Shown here in pieces: positions 51,792 through 59,497 of a stretch of 64,000 bases of DNA (positions are counted from its first letter, which is position 1; each line of letters begins with the position of its first letter). The notes below the pieces were generated by a model, which did not search any database, had not been told where the DNA came from, and saw nothing but the letters and a program-made list of their open reading frames with translations. A program made the translations under genes and the position numbers. The stretch covers positions 48,589 through 112,588 of the forward strand of contig CAZOPF010000004.1 in assembly GCA_964581605.1 (NCBI GenBank), given 5' to 3'. The stretch comes from CAADGU01 sp964581605. Lineage in GTDB: Bacteria > Chloroflexota > Anaerolineae > Promineifilales > Promineifilaceae.

Positions 51792-52886
51792 ATGAGACCA
51801 ACAAGCACAGCCGAACTTCAAGAAATTGTCAAAACCGGTTCACACCTGCTGGCGCGGGGTGGGGCAAGTAAACCCGCGTTATCTGCGCCTGGGGGCACGG
51901 CCGTACCCGTTGATCTGACCGGCCTGAGCGGCATGATCGAGTATGAACCAGGCGAATATACGTTTACGGCGTATGCGGGCACGGCCGTGCGCCACATCCA
52001 ACACGAACTGGCCAAAAACGGCCAATACCTGCCCTTTGACCCGCTGCTGGCGGCGCAAGGGGCCACGCTGGGCGGCACCATTGCCGCCAACACGAGCGGC
52101 TCCGGGCGCTACCGGTATGGTGGGGTACGGGACTTTATTTTGGGGGTGCGTTTTGTGGATGGCTACGGCCGTCTCATTCGTGGCGGTGGCAAGGTGGTGA
52201 AAAACGCCGCCGGGTTTGACCTGCCCAAGTTTATGGTGGGCAGCCTGGGTGGCTTTGGCATTCTGGTGGAGGTGAGCTTCAAGGTGTTCCCCGCCCCGCC
52301 CGCTTACACCACGCTGCGGTTGGCGCTGCCGGATGTGGCCGCGGCGATGGCGGCGATCTTCTCGCTGACCACACGGCCGTTAGAGATAGATGCGCTGGAT
52401 GTGCTGGTAACCGATACGGGCGCCGACCTGTTGATTCGCCTGGGGGGGCTGCCGGAGGCGCTGCCCGCCCGCGCCGGGCGGCTGTGCCAGTTGCTTGCGC
52501 CGCACAGCACGGCCGTGGAAACCATCACCGAAGATTCGGCCATCTGGCAGGCAGCCACTGATCTGGTCTGGGCGGAAGATGCGCCGCTGTTGGTAAAAGT
52601 GCCCGTTGCGCCGCAGAGAGTGGTGGAATTAGACACGGCCGTGACCCTCCACACCAGCCAGCGCCGCTACACCGCCGGCGGCAATGTGGCCTGGCTGGCT
52701 GCCCACGAAGCCGCGCCGTTGGATGCCGTCTTGCGGGAATTGGGGTTGATGGGATTGGCGCTGCGCGGGAAGGTGGCACGGCCGTATCTGGGCCAGCAGC
52801 CACCACCCACCCTCATTCACCGCGCCGCCCAGGCGCTTGATCCCGACGGCAAATTTTATCGGCCGCAGGCCGATCATGCTGCTTGA
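51792..52886 (+). CDS. glcE: FAD-binding protein, glycolate oxidase subunit GlcE-like
   Basis: 364 residues of the VAO/PCMH flavin family. LTGLSGMIEYEPGEYTFTAYAGTAVRHIQHELAKNGQYLPFDP leads to ATLGGTIAANTSGSGRYRYGGVRDFILGVRFVDGYGRLIRGGGKVVKNAAGFDLPKFMVGS, the hallmark of GlcE. GlcE pairs with GlcD and GlcF to oxidise glycolate to glyoxylate at the membrane. Those partners are not in the window. The ATG at 51792 is chosen since the frame upstream is translated repeat (HASRLTPHASRI). The ribosome site is poor, so it may depend on coupling to pgm. A 2-hydroxyacid dehydrogenase lies 20 kb away, which may be chance. Confidence 0.88.
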   Translation: MRPTSTAELQEIVKTGSHLLARGGASKPALSAPGGTAVPVDLTGLSGMIEYEPGEYTFTAYAGTAVRHIQHELAKNGQYLPFDPLLAAQGATLGGTIAANTSGSGRYRYGGVRDFILGVRFVDGYGRLIRGGGKVVKNAAGFDLPKFMVGSLGGFGILVEVSFKVFPAPPAYTTLRLALPDVAAAMAAIFSLTTRPLEIDALDVLVTDTGADLLIRLGGLPEALPARAGRLCQLLAPHSTAVETITEDSAIWQAATDLVWAEDAPLLVKVPVAPQRVVELDTAVTLHTSQRRYTAGGNVAWLAAHEAAPLDAVLRELGLMGLALRGKVARPYLGQQPPPTLIHRAAQALDPDGKFYRPQADHAA

Positions 52887-52918
52887 CCTGTGACAATCTC
52901 CCGCATCACGTGGCAAAG

Positions 52919-53716
52919 TTAAAAGTTAATGGAAGCCGCTCGCTCTGCCATCTGGCGGATGGGATCATAATCGTGGTCGGTCACGGCCGTAAACCGGGCC
53001 ACCCCACCACTTGCCAGCACTTTGTTCCCTTTATTGTCTGTGTGCATCTGGCATAATAACTGGCGGATGCGTGTCTTCAGTTCTGGCGGTATAGACCGTT
53101 GGATAACCAATGGTGGACTGGGGCTGGGGCCGAGGGTGTCTATGATGTGGATTTGCTGACGGAGCAACGGCCGTAACTGGCAAGCCCATTCCAACACGGT
53201 ACTGTCAATTGCCGAAGCATCCACTTCTCCGTGCAGAATCATATTCAGCGAGTTCATATGGCTGCCCGAACCAACGATACGGCTGAAGAAACGGCCGTCC
53301 ACCCCCATCGTTGCCAACGTAAACCGGACGATGTTGTAGCCAGAGTGTGAGCCAGGTTCATTATAAGCCCAGGATGCGCCGCGCAAATCAGCAAACTGCT
53401 GCCAGGGGCTTTCCTGCCGCACCACAACATCGGAAAAGTAACACGGCCGGGCGCCATACCGCTCGCCCACCATCACCGGTGCGGCCAGCAGCTCAATTCC
53501 TGGTTCGGGTCGATCAGCCTGTATCACATACGGCAGTCCACATATCCAGCCGATCTCGATTTTCCCCTTTTCAATCAGCCAGTACCGTTCCGGCCACGCT
53601 GCATCTTCCACACAGACAAACGGGACACTCAACCGCCTGGTCAGATAATCGGCCAGCCGCCGTGTGAGTTCAAACGTGTTTTCTGCCTGGCAGGTCGTGA
53701 TTTTTACGGCCGTCAT
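52919..53716 (-). CDS. PhnD-like phosphate/phosphonate-type binding protein without signal peptide
   Basis: 265 residues of the periplasmic-binding type 2 fold: LADYLTRRLSVPFVCVEDAAW, IEIGWICGLPYVIQADR, PCYFSDVVVRQESPWQQFADLRGASWAYNEPGSHSGYNIVRF, MNSLNMILHGEVDASAIDSTVLEW. Such proteins bind phosphonates, phosphite or related small anions. No signal peptide or lipobox is visible at the chosen ATG (53716); a longer frame to 53851 has none either. It may be a cytosolic sensor-like protein or have lost its signal. It is divergent, by 112 bases, from the betaine transporter genes. Confidence 0.75.
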   Translation of the reverse strand: MTAVKITTCQAENTFELTRRLADYLTRRLSVPFVCVEDAAWPERYWLIEKGKIEIGWICGLPYVIQADRPEPGIELLAAPVMVGERYGARPCYFSDVVVRQESPWQQFADLRGASWAYNEPGSHSGYNIVRFTLATMGVDGRFFSRIVGSGSHMNSLNMILHGEVDASAIDSTVLEWACQLRPLLRQQIHIIDTLGPSPSPPLVIQRSIPPELKTRIRQLLCQMHTDNKGNKVLASGGVARFTAVTDHDYDPIRQMAERAASINF

Positions 53717-53828
53717 GGGGCACAAGTTGACACAAAAATTGTCTCCTGTCAATCTGGTAATACAATTGGGTGTGAGAACGTCAAACAGATGTTGCGAATC
53801 CGATTCCCGCAATGCCCCACGCTGTCCT

Positions 53829-54464
53829 ATGCTTGATTTACTCCACGCCACCTGGCTCTACGCCCAAAGCCATGCCGCCGAATTCTGGCAGGCATTAGGA
53901 GAGCATCTCTTCCTGGTTGCTATTTCCCTGAGCATCAGCATGGTCATCAGCATCCCGGTGGGCATCTGGTCGTCGCGGGGGCAGCGCACGGCCGTGATTG
54001 ACATTTTCAGCACCTTCCGCGTCGTGCCCAGCATCGCCGTCTTATTCCTGGCAATCCCCTTTTTTGGCCTATCCCAAACATCAGCTATGATCGCCCTGAC
54101 GTTGCTGGCTTTCCCGCCCATCCTCATTAACACGGACGCCGCCTACCGCACCATCAGCCCGGCCATCCGCGAGGCGGCGGTGGGCATGGGCATGACTGCC
54201 GGGCAGGTATGGCGGCGGGTGGAAACGCCGTTGGCGCTGCCGGTGATACTGGCCGGGATTCGCACGGCAACGGTGGAATTGGTCGCCAGCGCCACCCTGG
54301 CGGCTTTTATTGGCGTGGGCGGGCTGGGCCTCTATGTGGTGCGTGGGTTTGCCCTGTATGACATTTCTATTTTGCTGGTGGGAGCGATTCCGGTGGCGCT
54401 GCTGGCCCTGTTTATTGACCTGACGTTGAGCAGCTTGCAACGGCGTATACAGGTTTCTACATAA
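53829..54464 (+). CDS. Glycine betaine/choline ABC transporter permease (OpuB/OpuC type), first copy
   Basis: 211 residues, six membrane helices. It belongs to the permeases of OpuBB/OpuCB type: SISMVISIPVGIWSSR, RVVPSIAVLFLAIPFFGL, LLAFPPILINTDAAYRTI, REAAVGMGMTAGQVWRRVETPLALPVILAGIRTATVELVASATLAAFIGVGGLG (the EAA loop that docks to the ATPase). The ATG at 53829 begins the usual short N-terminus; the longer frame is unlikely. It heads a four-gene run with binding protein, ATPase and a second permease. Confidence 0.9.
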   Translation: MLDLLHATWLYAQSHAAEFWQALGEHLFLVAISLSISMVISIPVGIWSSRGQRTAVIDIFSTFRVVPSIAVLFLAIPFFGLSQTSAMIALTLLAFPPILINTDAAYRTISPAIREAAVGMGMTAGQVWRRVETPLALPVILAGIRTATVELVASATLAAFIGVGGLGLYVVRGFALYDISILLVGAIPVALLALFIDLTLSSLQRRIQVST

Positions 54465-54466
54465 CC

Positions 54467-54499
54467 AGAAGTTCAACTTTTTCCAAAAGTTGACCTTCT
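54467..54499. repeat. Hairpin between permease and binding-protein genes
   Basis: AGAAGTTCAACTTTT and AAAAGTTGACCTTCT pair with mismatches around two or three bases. It begins two bases after the permease stop and ends before an AAGGAGAG ribosome site. Confidence 0.65.
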
Positions 54500-54520
54500 A
54501 AAAATCAAAAGGAGAGAAAA

Positions 54521-55408
54521 ATGAAAAAGTTGATCTGGTTCGTTGTGTGGGGGTTGTTGACGGCCGTGCTCACATCTTGTGGCGGCGGTGGTGACAAGAC
54601 CATCACGGTAGCATCCAAAGATTTCACCGAGCAATTCATTTTAGGTGAAATGTATGCCCTGTTGCTGGAAGATGCTGGCTTCACTGTGGAGCGCAAACTC
54701 AATCTGGGTGGCACACCGGTGGCCCAACAAGCCCTTCTTGATGGTGAAATTGATGTCTACCCTGAGTATACCGGCACTGGCCTGCTCACCGTGCTAAAAA
54801 TGGATGTGATGAGCGATCCTCAGGCGGTTTACGATGCCGTAAAGGCGGCCTACCAGGAGCAATTTGATCTCGTCTGGCTGGAGCCCGCCCCCATGAATAA
54901 CACCCAGGCCTTAGCCATGACCAAAGCGAGGGCGGCCGAATTGGGCATCACCACCTTTTCTGACATGGTAGCCAATGCCAGCCAGTTGGTGCTGATTGGC
55001 CCGCCCGAATTCGCCGAACGTGAAGATGGAATTCCTGGCTTGAAACAGGTGTATGGCGACTTTGAGTTTGCCGACTTTCTGACGGTAGACCCCGGCTTGC
55101 GTTACCAATCGCTCCTGAACGGGGAAGCGGATGTAGTGGTGGCCTTTGGCACCGATGGTGAACTGGCAGCCTACGATTTGCAGTCGCTCATTGATGATAA
55201 AGGGCTGTATCCGCCTTACCAGGTGGCGCCCGTCATCCGCCAGGCAGCCCTGGATGCCAACCCAGAAGTGGCTGACATTTTGAACAAAGTGGCGCCCCTG
55301 CTCACCGACGCCACCATGCAGCGGCTCAACAATGAGGTCAGCGGCAACGGCCGTGAACCGGCCGATGTGGCCCGCGAATTCCTGGTGCAGCAGGGGTTGA
55401 TCAAGTAA
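54521..55408 (+). CDS. Glycine betaine/choline ABC transporter binding lipoprotein (OpuBC/OpuCC/OsmF type)
   Basis: 295 residues. A lipoprotein signal ends at C20 (LTSCGGG). The binding fold is the OpuC class: TITVASKDFTEQFILGEMYALLLEDAGFTVERKLNLGGTPVAQQALLDGEIDVYPEYTGTGLL is diagnostic, and NNTQALAMTK and PGLRYQSLLNGEADVVVAFGTDGEL follow. It captures a quaternary amine outside the cell for import. The stop TAA is the first TAA of a GTAATTGG repeat array, so the gene ends at the edge of the palindrome. The ATPase gene follows 62 bases later. Confidence 0.93.
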   Translation: MKKLIWFVVWGLLTAVLTSCGGGGDKTITVASKDFTEQFILGEMYALLLEDAGFTVERKLNLGGTPVAQQALLDGEIDVYPEYTGTGLLTVLKMDVMSDPQAVYDAVKAAYQEQFDLVWLEPAPMNNTQALAMTKARAAELGITTFSDMVANASQLVLIGPPEFAEREDGIPGLKQVYGDFEFADFLTVDPGLRYQSLLNGEADVVVAFGTDGELAAYDLQSLIDDKGLYPPYQVAPVIRQAALDANPEVADILNKVAPLLTDATMQRLNNEVSGNGREPADVAREFLVQQGLIK

Positions 55409-55461
55409 TTGGGTAATTGGGTAATTGGGTAATTACGAAATTACCCAATTACCCAATTACC
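55404..55461. repeat. GTAATTGG palindrome overlapping the binding-protein stop
   Basis: Three GTAATTGG units face three CCAATTAC units around GTAATTACGAAATTAC. The first TAA is the stop codon of the upstream gene. Related to 6347-6453 and 59448-59489. Confidence 0.9.
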
Positions 55462-55470
55462 TCTTCCCCC

Positions 55471-56421
55471 ATGAGCGCCATCCGTTTTGAGAATGTCAGC
55501 AAGCAGTTTGCCCATGTGGGGCAGACGGCCGTAGACCGCGCCACCTTTGCCGTAAGTGAAGGCAGCTTTGTGGTGCTGTTGGGGCCATCTGGCTGTGGCA
55601 AAACCACGCTGCTCAAAATGGTCAACCGGCTAATCGAACCTACCTCCGGCACAATTTACCTGGATGGGCAAGACAGCCGGGTGATGGATGCCACCACGCT
55701 GCGCCGCCAGATTGGGTACGTCATCCAGCAAATTGGCCTCTTTCCACACATGACCGTAGCCGAAAATGTGGCCGTGGTGCCCGATTTGCTCAAGTGGCCC
55801 AAAGAGACTATTGCAGCTCGTGTGGATGAAATGCTGGCGCTGGTGGATTTGCCGCCTGATGAGTACCGGGAGCGGTATCCAGCGCAGTTGTCCGGCGGGC
55901 AGCAGCAGCGGGTGGGGGTGGCCCGTGCCCTGGCCGGTGACCCGAAGGTGATTCTGATGGATGAGCCGTTTGGGGCCATTGACGCCATCACCCGCACTGG
56001 CCTGCAAGATGCGCTGCTGCATTTACAGCGGCGGCTGCACAAGACCATCCTCTTTGTGACGCATGACGTGGAAGAGGCGTTGCGGCTGGCAGATAAGATG
56101 GTGGTGATGAAAGACGGCCGTGTCCACCAATACGACACCCCCTTCAACATCCTCAAAAACCCGGCCAACGATTTTGTGCGCGAACTGGTGGGCGCGGATG
56201 ACATGGTGCGCCAGTTGGGCCTCATTCGCGTCGAGGCCGCCATGCAGCCGCTGCCGCCCGACTTTACCCGCAACGGCCAGCCCACCATTCCCCAGGGCAA
56301 CAGCCTGCGTCAGGCGCTCTCCCTTTTGCTCGGCGATGACGTCACCACCCTGGTCGTCACCGATGGTTCTAATCCGGTGGGTGTGCTCACGCTGCGGCAG
56401 ATTCAGCGATACCGGGAGTGA
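55471..56421 (+). CDS. Glycine betaine/choline ABC transporter ATPase (OpuBA/OpuCA type)
   Basis: 316 residues. IRFENVSKQF opens the ATPase; GPSGCGKTT, QIGYVIQQIGLFPHMTVAENV (the OpuA/ProV Q-loop), LSGGQQQRVGVARAL, VILMDEPFGAID and VTHDVEEALRLADK follow. A C-terminal part (250-316), with PLPPDFTRNGQPTIPQGNSLRQALSLLLGDDVTTLVVTDGSNPVGVLTLRQIQRYRE, is one CBS-like module; OpuCA has two, which sense ionic strength. The ATG at 55471 is used because the longer frame is translated repeat. Downstream is the second permease. Confidence 0.92.
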   Translation: MSAIRFENVSKQFAHVGQTAVDRATFAVSEGSFVVLLGPSGCGKTTLLKMVNRLIEPTSGTIYLDGQDSRVMDATTLRRQIGYVIQQIGLFPHMTVAENVAVVPDLLKWPKETIAARVDEMLALVDLPPDEYRERYPAQLSGGQQQRVGVARALAGDPKVILMDEPFGAIDAITRTGLQDALLHLQRRLHKTILFVTHDVEEALRLADKMVVMKDGRVHQYDTPFNILKNPANDFVRELVGADDMVRQLGLIRVEAAMQPLPPDFTRNGQPTIPQGNSLRQALSLLLGDDVTTLVVTDGSNPVGVLTLRQIQRYRE

Positions 56422-56425
56422 GAGG

Positions 56426-56452
56426 CATCCGATTTTTTGAAAAAATCGGATG
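56426..56452. repeat. CATCCGATTTTTT hairpin, copy 2
   Basis: CATCCGATTTTTT and AAAAAATCGGATG pair perfectly with a one-base loop. It begins four bases after the ATPase stop and ends 14 bases before the permease start. Confidence 0.8.
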
Positions 56453-56466
56453 TCTGATGCCCTGCC

Positions 56467-57093
56467 ATGACCTACATCCTCAACAACCCCGACGTAATCC
56501 TCAGATTAACCGGCCAACATCTGTATATGGCGGTCACGGCGCTGGTCATTTCCCTGGCGATTGCCCTACCGCTCAGCCTGGTGCTGCTGCGCTCCGAGCG
56601 ATTGGCAAATGGGGTCATGGGCTTTTTGGGCGTCTTATACACCATCCCCAGTATCGCCCTGTTGATTTTGCTGCTGCCGGTATTTGGGCTAAACCAGGGG
56701 GCGGTGATTGTGGCTCTGATCATCTACACCCAGGTCATCCTGGTGCGAAACATGGTGGTGGGGATGAAGGGGGTCCCGGCATACATTCTGGAAGCGGCTA
56801 AAGGGGTGGGCATGAGCGGCTGGCAAAGCTGGCGGCGGGTGCAGTTGCCGCTGGCGCTGCCGGTCATCATTGCGGGGGTGCGGATTGCGACTATTGTGGC
56901 GATTGCCATTGCGACTATTGGCGCGAAGTTTGGTGCGGGTGGGTTAGGCACACTGCTATTTGAGGGTATTGCCCAGAACCGGTATGACAAAATTGTGGCC
57001 GGGTCTATAGCCGTGGTGGTGTTGGCGATTGTCCTGAACCGTCTGCTCCTCGCGGCGGAAAGGCATTTTGGCACGGCCGCACGCTATGCTTAA
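56467..57093 (+). CDS. Glycine betaine/choline ABC transporter permease (OpuB/OpuC type), second copy
   Basis: 208 residues, six helices, with the same class features as the first permease: LYMAVTALVISLAIALPLSLVLLRS, LGVLYTIPSIALLILLLPVFGL, YTQVILVRNMVVGMKGVPAYILEAAKGVGMSGWQSWRRVQLPLALPVIIAGVRIATIVAIAIATIGAKFGAGGLG. Two different permeases per transporter is the rule in OpuC systems. So permease, binding protein, ATPase and permease make a full importer, probably for compatible solutes during osmotic stress. No regulator such as GbsR is next to it. Confidence 0.92.
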   Translation: MTYILNNPDVILRLTGQHLYMAVTALVISLAIALPLSLVLLRSERLANGVMGFLGVLYTIPSIALLILLLPVFGLNQGAVIVALIIYTQVILVRNMVVGMKGVPAYILEAAKGVGMSGWQSWRRVQLPLALPVIIAGVRIATIVAIAIATIGAKFGAGGLGTLLFEGIAQNRYDKIVAGSIAVVVLAIVLNRLLLAAERHFGTAARYA

Positions 57094-57188
57094 ACAACCA
57101 TACAGGCCACGAAATTCGGTAAATAGTGCAGATGTCTGTTTGGCAATTGTATTCATGGTCGGAAAGTGTGACATAAAGCAGGTTCAAC

Positions 57189-59279
57189 ATGAATTGGCGA
57201 TTAGGTGTAGATACCGGCGGTACCTTTACCGATTTTGTCTGGGTGGGCGGCGATGGCCGGGTGCAAATCCACAAACAACTCAGCACCCCGCATGACCCGT
57301 CGGCGGCCATTTTGCAGGGGATAGAGATGCTGCATGTGCCAGAGGGCACGGCTGTTGTGCATGGCAGCACCGTGGCCACCAACGCCCTGCTGGAACGGCG
57401 CGGCGCGCGTACCGCCCTCATCACCACCAAAGGGTTTGCCGATGTGCTGGAAATAGGCCGCCAAAACCGCCCCAACATTTACGCCCTGGTGCCCCAAAAA
57501 CCGCCGCCGCTTGTGCCCCGCCAGTGGCGCTTTGAACTGGACGAACGCATCACCGCCCAGGGCGAGGTGCTGCGCCGCCTCAACCCCGACGATCTGCGCC
57601 CCATTTTGACTAAACTGGCCGAAGAACAAATCGAATCGGTGGCTGTATGTTTACTTTTTTCCTTTTTATATCCCGCCCACGAACAACAAATTCAACAAAT
57701 AATCTCTCAATTTCCCCAACCCCTGGTTGGCAATCTCCTGATCTCCAATCTCCCGGTCTCCCTTTCTTCTACCATTCTGCCCGAATACCGCGAATATGAA
57801 CGCACGTCTACCACCGTCATCAATGCTTATGTGGCTCCTTTGATGAGCCGGTATCTGGGGCGATTGGCGGAGGGGTTGGGGGTACGGCCGTTGACCATCA
57901 TGCAGAGCAACGGTGGCGTCATCAGCGCGGAGATGGCCGGGCAGCAGGCGGCACGTACCGCGCTTTCCGGCCCGGCGGGTGGCGTGGTGGGGGCGCATTA
58001 TGTGGCCGCCCAGGCCGGTTTTGCCGACCTGATCACCTTTGATATGGGGGGGACGAGTACGGATGTGGCTTTGTGTCACGGCCGTATCCCCACCACCACC
58101 AGCGGCCACATCGCCGGCCTGCCCTTGCGCCTGCCCCTCATTGACATTCACACCGTGGGCGCGGGCGGCGGCAGCCTGGCCCACGTGGACGCGGGCGGGG
58201 CGTTGCACGTTGGGCCGCAGAGCGCCGGCGCAAACCCTGGCCCGGCGTGTTATGGGCGGGGAGTGGCCAACGATCAATGGTCAATGGTTAATGGGCAATG
58301 GCGGGCGACGGTGACGGATGCGCATTTGGTGTTGGGGCGGCTGGATGCGGATCATTTCCTGGGGGGGACAATGCGGCTGGATGTGGAGGCGGCGCGGGCG
58401 GCGGTGGCGGAATTGGCGGGTGCCATGGGGGCGGCCTCGGTGGAAGCGGCGGCCTGGGGAGTGATTCAGGTAGCCAACGCCAATATGGAACGAGCCATCC
58501 GCCACATTTCGGTGGAGCGGGGCTATGACCCACGCCTGTTTACGCTGCTGCCCTTTGGCGGCGCGGGGCCGCTGCACGCGGCCGAACTGGCGGCCAGCTT
58601 ACACATTCCCCGCGTTTTTATCCCTCCATCGCCAGGTGTGCTGTCGGCATTGGGTATGTTGGTGGCCGCGCCGACGAAGGATTATTCAAAGACGGTGATG
58701 CAAGAGATTGGGAGATTGCCAGCCAGGGGTCGGGGAGATTGGGAGATTGGAGATTGGTCAGGCAGGGTGTTTGCTGATTTGGAAGAACGCGCCCGGAGTG
58801 AAATGATGGCGGAAGGGCACAGCGCCATCACCATGCAATACGCTCTGGACATGCGCTACAAAGGGCAATCCCACGAATTGACCATTCCCCTTGACCGTCC
58901 ACCGATTACCGATTACCGATTACCGATTGCCGACCAGTTCCACGTTGCCCACCAGTCTCGCTATGGCTACCACCAGCCAGATGCGGCCGTAGAGATTGTG
59001 ACAATCCGCTTAACGGCCGTTGCCCCCGTCACTCCTCCTCTGTTGCCCCAATATCCAATGACCGAACCGGATGCGTCGGCCGCGTTGGTGGGTGAAAAAG
59101 AGGTGTGGTTTAACCAGCAGCCTGTCCTCACTCGTTTGTATGACCGGGCAAAGCTGCGCCCCGGCCATCAATTCCCCGGCCCGGCCGTCATTTTCCAATA
59201 TGACACCACCATTGTTGTGCCGCCGGCATGGGGCACGGCCGTTGATGGGTATGGCAATTTGCTGTTGACGAAAATGTAA
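57189..59279 (+). CDS. hyuA: Hydantoinase/oxoprolinase subunit A (HyuA) with in-frame repeat insertions
   Basis: 696 residues, against about 680 for HyuA. It belongs to the ATP-dependent hydantoinase/5-oxoprolinase/acetone carboxylase family. The N-terminal DTGGTFTDFV, HGSTVATNALLERRGARTALITTKGFADVLEIGRQNR, SGPAGGVVGAHYVA, FDMGGTSTDVALC and ANPGPACYGRG are as expected, and LLPFGGAGPLHAAELA is the family's late motif. Four stretches are made from short tandem repeats: near residues 171-191, 358-373 (DQWSMVNGQWRA), 505-525 (GRGDWEIGDWSGR) and 571-583 (ITDYRLPIAD). All keep frame. No HyuB gene follows, which is unusual. Its TAA stop lies in a GTAAGGGTGAGGCAG palindrome. Confidence 0.88.
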   Translation: MNWRLGVDTGGTFTDFVWVGGDGRVQIHKQLSTPHDPSAAILQGIEMLHVPEGTAVVHGSTVATNALLERRGARTALITTKGFADVLEIGRQNRPNIYALVPQKPPPLVPRQWRFELDERITAQGEVLRRLNPDDLRPILTKLAEEQIESVAVCLLFSFLYPAHEQQIQQIISQFPQPLVGNLLISNLPVSLSSTILPEYREYERTSTTVINAYVAPLMSRYLGRLAEGLGVRPLTIMQSNGGVISAEMAGQQAARTALSGPAGGVVGAHYVAAQAGFADLITFDMGGTSTDVALCHGRIPTTTSGHIAGLPLRLPLIDIHTVGAGGGSLAHVDAGGALHVGPQSAGANPGPACYGRGVANDQWSMVNGQWRATVTDAHLVLGRLDADHFLGGTMRLDVEAARAAVAELAGAMGAASVEAAAWGVIQVANANMERAIRHISVERGYDPRLFTLLPFGGAGPLHAAELAASLHIPRVFIPPSPGVLSALGMLVAAPTKDYSKTVMQEIGRLPARGRGDWEIGDWSGRVFADLEERARSEMMAEGHSAITMQYALDMRYKGQSHELTIPLDRPPITDYRLPIADQFHVAHQSRYGYHQPDAAVEIVTIRLTAVAPVTPPLLPQYPMTEPDASAALVGEKEVWFNQQPVLTRLYDRAKLRPGHQFPGPAVIFQYDTTIVVPPAWGTAVDGYGNLLLTKM
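58262..58305. repeat. TCAATGG-type repeat inside hyuA
   Basis: GATCAATGGTCAATGGTTAATGGGCAATGG-type units of 7-8 bases, split here as TCAATGG, TTAATGG and GCAATGG. They encode about a dozen extra residues in a loop where related proteins have a short turn. Confidence 0.7.
58703..58765. repeat. GGGAGATTG-type repeat inside hyuA
   Basis: GAGATTGGGAGATTGCC, then GGGGAGATTGGGAGATTGG and AGATTGG. The unit is the same as in the intergenic palindrome at 19202-19264. It adds roughly 15-20 residues in frame. Confidence 0.75.
58905..58935. repeat. CGATTAC-type repeat inside hyuA
   Basis: Three CCGATTA heptamers in a row, then a variant CCGATTG, encode the stretch ITDYRLPIAD. Confidence 0.7.
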
Positions 59280-59345
59280 GGGTGAGGCAGTTGGGGAGTA
59301 ACTGGTTGCTCCAGACAAACCCGTTCCCAACGGCCTCGCCCCTAC
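59276..59345. repeat. GTAAGGGTGAGGCAGT palindrome, copy 2
   Basis: GTAAGGGTGAGGCAGTTGGGG faces CCCAACGGCCTCGCCCCTAC. Its first TAA is the hyuA stop codon. Same family as 47412-47482. Confidence 0.85.
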
Positions 59346-59447
59346 TGGCTGCAACTCTGAACGTAGGCATAACAAACCAGTTCCGTAGCCTGATACCGTT
59401 TGCCCACCCCCTGCCTATCCTCTACAATGCCGCCCGAACTGAAGAAG

Positions 59448-59489
59448 GTAATTGAGTAAATACCCAATTACTCAATTACCCAATTACTC
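59448..59489. repeat. GTAATTGAGTAA palindrome before murJ
   Basis: GGTAATTGAGTAAATACCCAATTACTCAATTACCCAATTACTC: short arm on the left, three units on the right. It ends just before the GAAAGG ribosome site of murJ. Confidence 0.75.
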
Positions 59490-59497
59490 TGAAAGGT

